Positions 24,854 through 33,705 of a stretch of DNA of 64,000 bases are shown piece by piece; position 1 is the stretch's first letter; each line of letters begins with the position of its first letter. The notes under the pieces were generated by a model. That model saw nothing but the letters and a program-made list of their open reading frames with translations. It had not been told where the DNA came from and did not search any database. The stretch is taken from assembly GCF_011801125.1 (NCBI RefSeq), contig NZ_CP046171.1, positions 2,294,001 to 2,358,000 of the forward strand, given 5' to 3'. A program made the position numbers and the translations under genes. The stretch comes from Nocardia brasiliensis. Its GTDB lineage: Bacteria > Actinomycetota > Actinomycetes > Mycobacteriales > Mycobacteriaceae.

Positions 24854-26536
24854 TCAGCGGGTGGGTTGGGGTTGGGGATCGGTCCAGATGGGGGTGCGGG
24901 ACTCGTGGACGGTGCCGTCGGAGCGGAAGAGGAGGAAGCGGTCGAATCCGCGGGCGAACCAGCGGTCGTGGGTGACCGTGATGACGGTGCCGGAGAAGTC
25001 GGCGATGCCTTGCTCCAGGGCTTCGGCGGAGTGCAGGTCGAGGTTGTCGGTGGGTTCGTCGAGCAGCAGCATGGTGGCGCCGGACAGTTCGAGCAGCAGG
25101 ATCTGCAGCCGCGCCTGCTGGCCACCGGACAGGTCGTCGAAGCGTTGCTCGGCGGCCCGGACCAGACCGTAGCGGTCGAGCACCCGGCCGGCGGCCTCGC
25201 GGCCCATCCCGTCGCGCTGGGCATCGCCGGTGTGCAGGATGTCGAGCAGGGTGCGCCCGGCCAGGTCCGGCCGGGCGTGGGTCTGCGCGAAATAGCCGGG
25301 CCGGACCCTGGCGCCGAGCGCTGCGACCCCGGTGTGCGCGACCGGCGCGAGGTCGAGCTCGCTGATCGGACGATGCTCCAGATCGGGATCGGTCCCGCCG
25401 GTCGCGAGCAGCCGCAGGAAGTGTGATTTGCCGGAGCCGTTGGCGCCGAGCACCGCGACGCGGTCGCCGTACCAGATCTCGGCGTCGAACGGCCGCATCA
25501 ATCCGGTGAGTTCCAGCCCCGCGCACACCAGGGCGCGCTTGCCCGTCCGACCGCCGCGTAGACGCACGGATACGTTCTGCCGCAACGGAATAGCTTCCGG
25601 CGGCCCGGCCGCCTCGAACTTCGCCAACCGAGTCTGCGCCGCGTGGTAGCGGGCCGCGACACCGTCGTTGTATTTCGCCTTCTCCCACAACCGCAGCACC
25701 AGCGCGCGCAACTTCGCGTGGTCTTCGTCCCAGCGCCTGCGTAGTTCCGCCAGCCGCGCCGTACGGTCCTCGCGCGCTTGGTCATAGCTGGCGAAGCCGC
25801 CGCCGTGTATCCACGCGCTCGCCCCGTTGACCCCGGGTTCGAGGGTGACGATGCGGGTGGCCGCGTTCGCGATGAGCTCGCGGTCGTGGCTGATGAACAG
25901 CACGGATTTCGCCGAGGCGGCGATCGTGCGTTCCAACCACTGCTTGCCGGGCACGTCGAGATAGTTGTCCGGCTCGTCGAGCAGCAGGACCTCGTCCGGA
26001 CCCGCGAACAACGCTTCCAGCACAAGGCGCTTCTGCTGGCCGCCGCTCAGCGTGCGCACCGCCCGCCACTTGGCGCGGTCGAAACCGATGCCGAGCGCGG
26101 TCATGGTCACGTTGTCCCAGAACGCCTCGATCTCGTAGCCGCCGACGTCGCCCCACCCGGTCAACGCGTGCGCGTACGCCAATTGCGTTGCCTCGTTGTC
26201 GGTTTCGATCAACGTGTCCTCGGCGGTGTCCAGCGCCCGCGCGGCGTCGCGCACCGCGGGGGCGGCGACCGAGAGGAGCAGGTCGCGTACCGTTGATTCG
26301 TCCTCGATCTGCCCGATGAACTGTCGCATGACGCCGAGCGATCCCGACCGCGTCACCGCGCCTTCGTCGGCCACGAGATCGCCGGCGATGATCCGCACCA
26401 GTGTCGTCTTGCCGGTGCCGTTCGGCCCGATCAGCGCGGCCTTCGCGCCCGCACCGATGCGAAAGTTCACCCCGTCCAGCAGCTGTCGTCCGTCCGGGAG
26501 GAAATAGTCGACATCGGATACGTCTACGTGGCCCAC
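24854..26536 (-). CDS. ABC-F family ATPase
   Basis: A 560-residue protein with two ABC domains and no membrane segments. Domain 1 has Walker A GPNGTGKTT, signature LSGGQQKR and Walker B VLLLDEPDNYLD. Domain 2 has GANGSGKSH, LSGGQQAR and MLLLDEPTDNLD. Between them lies a charged linker with many Arg and Glu (REDRTARLAELRRRWDED). ABC-F proteins act on the ribosome, and some protect it from antibiotics. The GTG at 26536 is used. It is divergent from the sugar ABC operon; the 87-bp gap probably holds both promoters. Resistance function is possible but not shown. Confidence 0.9.
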   Translation of the reverse strand: MGHVDVSDVDYFLPDGRQLLDGVNFRIGAGAKAALIGPNGTGKTTLVRIIAGDLVADEGAVTRSGSLGVMRQFIGQIEDESTVRDLLLSVAAPAVRDAARALDTAEDTLIETDNEATQLAYAHALTGWGDVGGYEIEAFWDNVTMTALGIGFDRAKWRAVRTLSGGQQKRLVLEALFAGPDEVLLLDEPDNYLDVPGKQWLERTIAASAKSVLFISHDRELIANAATRIVTLEPGVNGASAWIHGGGFASYDQAREDRTARLAELRRRWDEDHAKLRALVLRLWEKAKYNDGVAARYHAAQTRLAKFEAAGPPEAIPLRQNVSVRLRGGRTGKRALVCAGLELTGLMRPFDAEIWYGDRVAVLGANGSGKSHFLRLLATGGTDPDLEHRPISELDLAPVAHTGVAALGARVRPGYFAQTHARPDLAGRTLLDILHTGDAQRDGMGREAAGRVLDRYGLVRAAEQRFDDLSGGQQARLQILLLELSGATMLLLDEPTDNLDLHSAEALEQGIADFSGTVITVTHDRWFARGFDRFLLFRSDGTVHESRTPIWTDPQPQPTR

Positions 26537-26623
26537 GGGTCCAGGCAACCCGTTGCGCCGCTTCGTCGCAATGGAATTTCCCAATGCGCGCCGGTGCCGG
26601 GCGTCTTGTGACACCGTCTGAAG

Positions 26624-28009
26624 ATGGGATCGAAAATGCGGGTGCTCGCGGTGGCGGTGAGCGTCGGTTTGTCCTTCACGGGGGTGACGGCCTGCGGGTC
26701 CGATGGCGGTGGCGAGTCGCTGACGATCACCGCGAACGCGATCAATTCGGCGGGCGGGAAGAACGCGGCCGAGGCCGAGTGGATCGAAGACTGGGGCATC
26801 CCGAAATTCGTGGCCCAGCAGCAGGCAAAGGGCGTCACCGTGCGGGTGCGGTTCCAGGCCACGGGTGTGCCGGACGAGGACTACAAGAGCCGGATCGCCA
26901 AGGATCTGAAGACCGGCACCGGCGCGGATGTCGTTTCGCTGGACGGAATCTGGGTCGGTGAGTTCGCCGAGGGCAAGCAGATCGCGCCGCTGGACGAGCT
27001 GGTCGGGGCGGAGCAGGTCCAGGCGTGGGACGGCTGGCGGCAGATGCCGGAGTCGGTGCAGCGGTTGCTGTCCTACAACGGTACGCGCTACGGCATCCCG
27101 CAGGAGACCGACGGGCGGGTGCTGTTCTTCAACCGAAAGCTGTTCGAGCAGGCCGGTTTGCCGGCGGACTGGCAGCCGGTCAGCTGGGCGGACGTGCTCG
27201 CCGCGGCGCGCAAGCTCGAAGCGGTGCCCGGTGTGATACCGGTGCAGCTCAACGCGGGCACCAGTTTCGGCGAGGCGACGACGACCCAGGGCGTGCTGCC
27301 GCTGCTGGCCGGTGCGGGCAGTCTGCTCTACGAAGACGGCAAGTGGGTGGGCGACACCGCGAAATTCCGTCAGGTGCTGGAGTTCTATCGCACGCTGTAC
27401 GGCGAGCAACTGGGTGACGCGCAGCTACAACAGGATGCGAAGGGACGCGAGAAGAGTTTCGAGAAATTCTCGGCGGGCCAGGTCGGCATCCTGTTGGAGA
27501 GCGACTATTTCTGGCGCGGTGTGCTGAACCCTTCCGGTGGCAGCGTGCCCATGGCGGACCGGGACGCCACGGTCGGGTGGGCGCGAATTCCGGCGATCAC
27601 GCCCGGCGCCGGGGTGCACGGACAGGACTTCGTGAGCATGTCCGGTGGCGGCGGGCGGGTGATCAATCCGAAGAGCAAGAATGTCGAGCTCGCTTGGGAA
27701 CTCCTGCAATTCATGAACTCACCGGAGGCGCTCACGCAACTGCTCACCGCGGGCGGCCCACGGATCACCGCGCGCCAGGACGTGAATGCCGAAGCGTTGC
27801 GCGCGGATCCGCTGCTGAGCTTCGTGGCCCAGCAGATCCTGCCGACCACATCGCTGCGCCCCGCCCTGCCGGAATACAACCGGGTGTCCAAGGCGATGCA
27901 GCAGGCGGCGTTGGATGTGGTCACCGGAACGAGTCCCGCCGACGCCGCCGCCGAGTACGGCGCCGCGGTAGCCGAGGCGGTGGGCGAGGACAAGGTGGCC
28001 GGTGGCTGA
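26624..28009 (+). CDS. extracellular solute-binding lipoprotein (sugar type)
   Basis: A 461-residue family 1 solute-binding protein. Its signal peptide ends in a lipobox GVTAC with the lipidated Cys at residue 24, so it is anchored outside the membrane. Family features include YGIPQETDGRVLFFNRKLFEQAGLP (YGIPQETDGR, LFFNRKLFEQAGLP) and the C-terminal helices. It feeds the two permeases that follow; its stop overlaps the first permease start by 8 bp. The sugar is unknown; the gene set resembles Ugp/trehalose-type importers. Confidence 0.92.
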   Translation: MGSKMRVLAVAVSVGLSFTGVTACGSDGGGESLTITANAINSAGGKNAAEAEWIEDWGIPKFVAQQQAKGVTVRVRFQATGVPDEDYKSRIAKDLKTGTGADVVSLDGIWVGEFAEGKQIAPLDELVGAEQVQAWDGWRQMPESVQRLLSYNGTRYGIPQETDGRVLFFNRKLFEQAGLPADWQPVSWADVLAAARKLEAVPGVIPVQLNAGTSFGEATTTQGVLPLLAGAGSLLYEDGKWVGDTAKFRQVLEFYRTLYGEQLGDAQLQQDAKGREKSFEKFSAGQVGILLESDYFWRGVLNPSGGSVPMADRDATVGWARIPAITPGAGVHGQDFVSMSGGGGRVINPKSKNVELAWELLQFMNSPEALTQLLTAGGPRITARQDVNAEALRADPLLSFVAQQILPTTSLRPALPEYNRVSKAMQQAALDVVTGTSPADAAAEYGAAVAEAVGEDKVAGG

Positions 28010-28895
28010 CACCGCCGCAACCGATTCCGACGTCGCGGGACTGGGCCGGTGGAAGGCCAGCGCGTTCGTCACTCCGGCGCTGCTGCTGATCGCGACGTTC
28101 CTGGTGTTCCCGGCGCTGTGGCTGCTGTGGATCGGGCTCACCGATCTCACCGTGTCCGGGCGGACCTCGGTGCACGTGTCGGTGGTCGGCCTGGACAACT
28201 ACGGCAAGGCGCTGCGCGACCCGCTGTTCGGCAACAGCGTATGGATCACAATGCTTTTCGTGTTCGGCTCGGCGATCATCGGGCAGAACTTCCTCGGTTT
28301 CACCCTGGCCTGGTCGATGCGGGATGCGGCCCGCTGGCTGCGTGCCGTGGTGGAAAGCCTTGTGCTGCTGGCCTGGATCCTGCCCGCGAGTGTGGTCGCG
28401 GTGCTGTGGATCGCGATGCTGGACCGCGACGCGGGCACCGTCAACCGGCTGCTGGATACTCCCGGGTACGCCTGGATGATCCAGCATCCGCTGGCCGTGC
28501 TCATCGTGTTCAACATCTGGCGTGGCACGGCGTTTTCCATGCTGCTGTACTCGGCCGCGCTGTCGACGGTGCCGCCGTCGCAGCTGGAGACCGCACGCCT
28601 GGCCGGCGCCTCTGGTCCACAACTGTTGCGGGACGCGGTGTTTCCGCACGTGCGCGGGCACGTCCTGACCAACACGCTGCTGATCAGCCTGTGGACGTTC
28701 AACGACTTCACGCCATACCTGCTGACCCGCGGCGAACCGAACCACCGCAGCGAGACCTTGCCGATCTTCCTGTACCGGCAGGGAATCGACGACGGCGCAC
28801 TGGGCTACGGCGCGGCCGCGTCGGTGCTGATGCTGCTGATCAACCTGGTACTCGCGCTGTTCTACCTGCGACTGCTGCGGCGGAGGCCGGCATGA
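28002..28895 (+). CDS. sugar ABC transporter permease 1 (MalF/UgpA-like)
   Basis: A 297-residue membrane protein with six likely helices and the cytoplasmic EAA-type loop (ETARLAGASGPQLLRDAVFP) that contacts the ATPase. It starts at a GTG overlapping the lipoprotein gene by 8 bp, and its TGA overlaps the next ATG (ATGA). It forms the inner-membrane channel with the second permease. Confidence 0.92.
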   Translation: MADTAATDSDVAGLGRWKASAFVTPALLLIATFLVFPALWLLWIGLTDLTVSGRTSVHVSVVGLDNYGKALRDPLFGNSVWITMLFVFGSAIIGQNFLGFTLAWSMRDAARWLRAVVESLVLLAWILPASVVAVLWIAMLDRDAGTVNRLLDTPGYAWMIQHPLAVLIVFNIWRGTAFSMLLYSAALSTVPPSQLETARLAGASGPQLLRDAVFPHVRGHVLTNTLLISLWTFNDFTPYLLTRGEPNHRSETLPIFLYRQGIDDGALGYGAAASVLMLLINLVLALFYLRLLRRRPA

Positions 28896-29716
28896 GTCCG
28901 CGGCAGGTCTTTGCCCGGATCGGGTTCTATACCTTCGTCGCGGTGGTCACCGGGTTCTTCGCGGTGCCGATGCTGTGGCTGGCGTCGGCGCCGTTCGACA
29001 GCAACCCCGGCTACGCACCTCGAATCCCGGAAAAGCCTACGCTGAGGCACTTTTCGGCATTGCTCGAGAACGATCTGACCATCGGTTCGCTGTGGAATTC
29101 GGCACTGCTTTCCGGTGCCTGCATGGTGTTGGTCGGGTCCAGCGCGGCACTGGCGGCCTACGCGCTCTCGCGCGTCCGGATTCCGGGGCGCGACGCGCTG
29201 CTGTATCTGCTGCTACTGCTGTCGAGCGTGGTGACCGGCACCGCCGCGATGGTGCCGATCTTCCTGATGATCTGGAAACTGGGGCTGCTGGACCGCCAGT
29301 TCGGCGTGGTGCTGGTGTTGTCCGGTGGTCTGCTGCCCGCGGCGATCTTCATCCTGAAGGACTTCATGGATTCGGTACCCCGGTCCTACGAGGAGTCGGC
29401 GCGGGTGTACGGGGCGGGTCCGCTGCGGATACTGCGCGACATCGTGGTGCCGCTGGCCCGGCCCGGTCTGGCCACGATCGCGGTGTGGACCGTGGTGAAC
29501 GTGTGGGGGAGCTACCTGGTGCCGTTCCTGCTGCTTCGTGATCAGGACAAGCAACCCGCCGCCGTGGTGGTGCGCACCTTCTACGACGAGGGCGGTGCGG
29601 CACAGCTCGGGCCGATATCGGCCTTTTCGCTGCTGTATTCGATTCCGGTTGTGCTGATGTATCTGTTCGTCAACCGGCGCTACGGCTTTCGGCTGCACGG
29701 AGGGATCAAGGCTTAG
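28892..29716 (+). CDS. sugar ABC transporter permease 2 (MalG/UgpE-like)
   Basis: A 274-residue permease with six likely helices. The N-terminal FAVPMLWLASAPFDSNPG and the EAA loop EESARVYGAGPLRILRDIVV are typical of MalG-type subunits. Its ATG overlaps the upstream stop, and its TAG is directly followed by the ATPase ATG, so expression is tightly coupled. Confidence 0.92.
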   Translation: MSPRQVFARIGFYTFVAVVTGFFAVPMLWLASAPFDSNPGYAPRIPEKPTLRHFSALLENDLTIGSLWNSALLSGACMVLVGSSAALAAYALSRVRIPGRDALLYLLLLLSSVVTGTAAMVPIFLMIWKLGLLDRQFGVVLVLSGGLLPAAIFILKDFMDSVPRSYEESARVYGAGPLRILRDIVVPLARPGLATIAVWTVVNVWGSYLVPFLLLRDQDKQPAAVVVRTFYDEGGAAQLGPISAFSLLYSIPVVLMYLFVNRRYGFRLHGGIKA

Positions 29717-30727
29717 ATGGCGCGGATCGAACTGGTAGAGCTGACCAAGGAATTCCCCGGCGGCGTGCGGGCGCTCGACGGACTGTCCTGCACGATCCAC
29801 GACGGTGAATTCTTCGCGCTGCTCGGCCCTTCCGGATGTGGCAAGACCACCTTGCTGCGCACGATCGCCGGACTGGAAACCCCGACCAGTGGCCGAATTC
29901 GGATCGGCGAGCGCGATGTCACCCGGCTCGCGCCCGGCCGTCGCGACGTCGCGATGGTGTTCCAGGATTACGCGCTGTTCCCGCATATGTCGGTGGCGGA
30001 CAACATCGCCTACCCGTTGAAGGTACGCGGCACCGATCGACGCACGCGGGCCGGGAAGGCCTCCGAGACCGCGGATCAGCTGTCGCTGCAAGGCTTGCTG
30101 GCGCGGCGGCCCGCCGAACTGTCCGGCGGCCAGCAGCAAAGGGTCGCACTGGCCCGCGCGATGGCCTGTCACCCGCAGGTGTTCCTGTTCGACGAACCGC
30201 TGTCCAACCTGGATGCTCGGCTGCGGCTGGAGGCGCGCACCTTCCTCAAGAAGCTGCAACTCGAGCTCGGGGTGACCACGGTGTTCGTCACCCACGACCA
30301 GGCCGAGGCGCTCGCGCTGGCCGATCGGATCGCGGTGCTCTCTGCGGGCCGGATTCGGCAGCTCGGCACGGCTCGTGAGGTATTCCGCAGGCCCGCGGAC
30401 ACTTTCGTGGCCAACTTCATCGGGTCGACGCCGATGAACCTGATCCCGGGCGAGCTGGTCGGCCTGTCCCCGGCGGTCATCTGGGGCGCGCGACCCGAGT
30501 ATCTCGGCTTCTCCGATACCGCGGTGCCGGGCGCACTGCCCGGGGAGGTGTCGACGGTGCAGCATCTCGGCGCGACCTCGCTGGTCACCCTGGCCGCGGA
30601 TGGTTACACCGTTGGCGTGACGGTGCCGGAGGCGCAGGAGCCGGAACTGGGCAGCGCAGGCTGGGTGGTTCCCCAGGCCGATCGAGTTCTGCTCTACGAC
30701 GCGGAATCGGGTCGACTGCTTTCCTGA
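29717..30727 (+). CDS. sugar ABC transporter ATPase (UgpC/MsmK-like)
   Basis: A 336-residue ATPase. Walker A is GPSGCGKTT, the Q-loop FQDYALFPHM, the signature LSGGQQQR and Walker B VFLFDEPLSNLD; the H-loop is FVTHDQ. The C-terminal 100 residues form a TOBE/regulatory domain, as in MalK-type proteins. It starts immediately after the permease 2 stop and completes a four-gene importer operon, so no shared ATPase is needed. Confidence 0.93.
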   Translation: MARIELVELTKEFPGGVRALDGLSCTIHDGEFFALLGPSGCGKTTLLRTIAGLETPTSGRIRIGERDVTRLAPGRRDVAMVFQDYALFPHMSVADNIAYPLKVRGTDRRTRAGKASETADQLSLQGLLARRPAELSGGQQQRVALARAMACHPQVFLFDEPLSNLDARLRLEARTFLKKLQLELGVTTVFVTHDQAEALALADRIAVLSAGRIRQLGTAREVFRRPADTFVANFIGSTPMNLIPGELVGLSPAVIWGARPEYLGFSDTAVPGALPGEVSTVQHLGATSLVTLAADGYTVGVTVPEAQEPELGSAGWVVPQADRVLLYDAESGRLLS

Positions 30728-30779
30728 CGCGGAAATTCCTTGGGGTGAACGGTGATCGGGCCGTTAGTCTCGGGCCATT

Positions 30780-32402
30780 ATGACAACGCAAGCCCCGATC
30801 GGCGCCGGGCCGCCGATCGACGACCGGTACGACGAATTCCTCGACGGAGTGCGGCGCACATTCGACGCGCGCACCGTCGAAAGTCCTACGCTGTTCACTG
30901 TCGACACCGGGGGTCTGTTCGACGAATTCCTCGGCGCGCTCACACCGGAACTCGCCGCGGCGAACGACTGCGGCACCTGCCGGACGTTCATGCGCCGCTA
31001 CGGCGGGCTGGTGCTGGTCGGCGCCGACGGAACCACGAAATCCGCGCTGTGGTCGGCGCCCGGCATACCGCCGAGCTACGCGCACGCGGTGGCCGTGCTC
31101 GCCGACGCGGTCGAAAGCAGGCCTATCGCTTCGGTGTTCCGGTCCAGCGCGACGAAATGGGGCTGGGCCCAGTGGGGTCCGTGGCCGCACCTGGCCCTCG
31201 ATCCCGCCGCGCACCTGGTGCATCAGCCCACCGCACTCGCCTCGACCTCGCAGTACGTCGCGACGAAGAACGCCGACCGGGAAACCCTCGAGCGCGCCAT
31301 CGCCGAATTCCCCGCTGCGATCGCGCAGCGCGCGGTGGCGCTGCTGCGCACCGAGACGCTGTACCGCTCGGACGCGATACTCGGTGCCGGGCAATGGTTC
31401 TTGGCACTGCATCAGCAACTGGCCGGCATGCGCGGGCGTGGTGCGGCCGCGCAGCGGCGCCGGGACAACCTCGTCTGGCTGGCCGCCGCGACCGCACCGG
31501 CCGGGTTCTGTCACGTCAAGAGCGGCATGATCGGCACGTTGCTCAGCGACCTCGCGGACGAATTGCCCTACGACAGCGTCAAGCGGCGCTTCGCGGAAAA
31601 GATGAACCCGCTGCAGTACCGCAGGCCCACCGCCGCGCCGACCGCGACGATGATCGCGCGCGCCGAACAGGTCATCGCCGAACTACAGGCCGCGGGATCG
31701 CTGGCGCGGCGCTTCGCGACACTCGCCGATGTGCGGCCGATGTGGGCGCGCAAGGTCGAGTCCCGCAGCGTCGGTGGAGTTTTCGGGCACCTCGTACCGG
31801 CCGAAAAGCACCGGGGTGGTGGCGATCTCGATATCGGCCCGGTGACGATCACCTGGACGAAGTTCGCGCGCACCGTGCTACCGGAGGTGGATCGGATCGA
31901 ACACGCGGTACCCACCGCGGCGACCAGCTACGGCGCGATGGTGACCGCGGCGGATCCCACGGCACCGCCGATCGTGCAATGGGATTCGCCGACGCGCCGT
32001 AACCCGGTGACCTGGTACGTGTACGTCGACGGTTCCCCGCCGACGCAGTGGGGGCTGCGTCCCGGCGAGCACCGCGACGTGACCGCGGTGGTCCCGCACC
32101 CAGCCACCTGGTATGTCGCGGACGACCGCACCGCCCGCGAACAGTCGGTGCTGTTCGCGCTCGCCGGTTCGACCGACACGACCTACACCAAGGGCGGGGG
32201 CTTCTTCCCCGAGTTCCTCGCGAGTGAACTGCACGAGATCCGCAAAACCCTGGAGGGATACGCCGGCGAGGCCGTTATCGCGGGCAAGCACGAAGCCGAG
32301 GTCTGCGGCCTGCTGATGTCGAAGAGCCGTAGCATCGGCCACACCTTCCGTGTCACCAGCGCCGGAATCCGCACCCGCTACACGATCGATCGGTGGGACT
32401 GA
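30780..32402 (+). CDS. conserved hypothetical protein, 540 residues
   Basis: I do not recognise the family. The protein is soluble, with no signal peptide. Near residue 65 there is a CGTCRTFMRRYGG motif resembling a CxxC metal or redox site. The central region holds FCHVKSGMIGTLLSDL and MNPLQYRRPTAAP. The C-terminal third is rich in aromatic residues (NPVTWYVYVDG, WGLRPGEH) and ends in RSIGHTFRVTSAGIRTRYT. The start is an ATG 52 bp after the sugar ATPase stop. Normal codon use suggests a real, expressed gene. I recall similar proteins only as uncharacterised entries. Confidence 0.75.
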   Translation: MTTQAPIGAGPPIDDRYDEFLDGVRRTFDARTVESPTLFTVDTGGLFDEFLGALTPELAAANDCGTCRTFMRRYGGLVLVGADGTTKSALWSAPGIPPSYAHAVAVLADAVESRPIASVFRSSATKWGWAQWGPWPHLALDPAAHLVHQPTALASTSQYVATKNADRETLERAIAEFPAAIAQRAVALLRTETLYRSDAILGAGQWFLALHQQLAGMRGRGAAAQRRRDNLVWLAAATAPAGFCHVKSGMIGTLLSDLADELPYDSVKRRFAEKMNPLQYRRPTAAPTATMIARAEQVIAELQAAGSLARRFATLADVRPMWARKVESRSVGGVFGHLVPAEKHRGGGDLDIGPVTITWTKFARTVLPEVDRIEHAVPTAATSYGAMVTAADPTAPPIVQWDSPTRRNPVTWYVYVDGSPPTQWGLRPGEHRDVTAVVPHPATWYVADDRTAREQSVLFALAGSTDTTYTKGGGFFPEFLASELHEIRKTLEGYAGEAVIAGKHEAEVCGLLMSKSRSIGHTFRVTSAGIRTRYTIDRWD

Positions 32403-32564
32403 GCCGCGGCGAGACCCGACCCATATCCGCCTGTCCAACAAACAGTGGGCGTGGCCTGCGCCTGACCTCTGTGAGCCTGCTGAGCAGGATCGATGGCTGG
32501 GGCCTGGTCTGGCTGGACAGAATTGGCTACTGTTCAGTAACCATCTGGACCGGCGAGCGGCGAG

Positions 32565-33347
32565 GTGTCTGTGATCCTGTTTCTGCTACCAGAGCGCGAC
32601 TACGACCCGACCGAGGCGGCGGTGCCGTGGGCGGCGCTGCACGATGCGGGGATCCCGGTGCGCTTCGCGACACCGCTCGGGGCGCCCGCCGCGGCGGATG
32701 ACCGTTTGGTCGAGCGCGGGTTCTCGGCGTTGTCTCCGGTTCTGATGACCCGCGCCGATGGGTTGGCCGCGTACGCGCGGCTACGCGAGGATCCGCATTT
32801 TCAGGCTCCGCTCGCGTACGCGGAGGTGGACGACAGCGCGGTTACGGGTGTCTTCGTTCCCGGCGGTCACGCGCCGGGGATGAAATCGATGATCGAATCC
32901 CCGTTGGCGCAGCGCATTTTCGGCCGGGCGATGATTTCGGGCCTGCCGGTCGGAGCGGTCTGCCACGGCGTTCTGCTCGCGGCACGGTCCATCGATCCGG
33001 AGACCGGCCGATCGGTGCTTTACGACCGGCAGACCACCGCGGTCACCGCCCTGCTCGAACTGTCCGCGTGGAACCTGACCCGCTGGTGGCTCGGCTCCTA
33101 CTACCGGACCTACCCGCAGACGGTGCAGCAGGAGGTAACCGCCGCGCTCGCCCATCCGGGCCAATTCCGGCGCGGACCGCTGCTGCCGCTGCGTGATTCG
33201 GCGAAACACCCGAAGCGCGGCTTCACGGTCCGCGACCGCAATTACGTTTCGGCCCGTTGGCCCGGCGACTGCCATCGCCTCGCCGTCGAGTTCCGCGACC
33301 TGGTCCTGGAATATCGCACGGCGAACGGAGAAGTTCGGCCCGAGTGA
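32565..33347 (+). CDS. DJ-1/PfpI-type (class I glutamine amidotransferase-like) protein
   Basis: A 260-residue protein. The nucleophile elbow is GAVCHGV with Cys133, preceded by GVFVPGGHAPGM and an early Glu-containing segment. The family includes chaperones, glyoxalase III-like enzymes and proteases. At 260 residues it has an extra C-terminal region (RRGPLLPLRDSAKHPKRGFT, then VSARWPGDCH) similar to larger Hsp31-like members. GTG starts at 32565 and 32571 are both possible. It appears monocistronic. Confidence 0.82.
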   Translation: MSVILFLLPERDYDPTEAAVPWAALHDAGIPVRFATPLGAPAAADDRLVERGFSALSPVLMTRADGLAAYARLREDPHFQAPLAYAEVDDSAVTGVFVPGGHAPGMKSMIESPLAQRIFGRAMISGLPVGAVCHGVLLAARSIDPETGRSVLYDRQTTAVTALLELSAWNLTRWWLGSYYRTYPQTVQQEVTAALAHPGQFRRGPLLPLRDSAKHPKRGFTVRDRNYVSARWPGDCHRLAVEFRDLVLEYRTANGEVRPE

Positions 33348-33705
33348 AGCTAGTCGGCCGACGCAAAGCTCGACCGCTGCCAGCACAACATCACTGTCGT
33401 CGCACGGCGCCAGTCATCACGGTGCGCACTCGGCACGGGACAGCTTGGCGCTACGGCAGAGCGCGATACGGCTCGCCGAGGACGAGATAGCCGAATTCGC
33501 GCAACGCCTCGGACCTGGGCGGATTGATGTTCGCACAACTTATCTTTTCAATCTTGCGAGGGTATTTCGGGCACGTTCGCCGCCAATACGGTGTGCCGCA
33601 GGGATATTGTTGCGGGAGTTCACCTTCGGGCACGCCTGCCGGTTGGGATCAGTACTGGGGGCACCTGATTCGAAATACGCGGACCTCAGAAGGGGAAACC
33701 TTGTC
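33348..33705 (+). other. gap of about 360 bp without a recognised gene
   Basis: It contains a short protein-like stretch in the plus frame (LALRQSAIRLAEDEIAEFAQ) near 33440-33500 that could be the tail of a lost regulator, but no start or family is evident. An AT-richer patch near 33520-33560 may hold the promoter of the downstream efflux gene. Confidence 0.4.
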
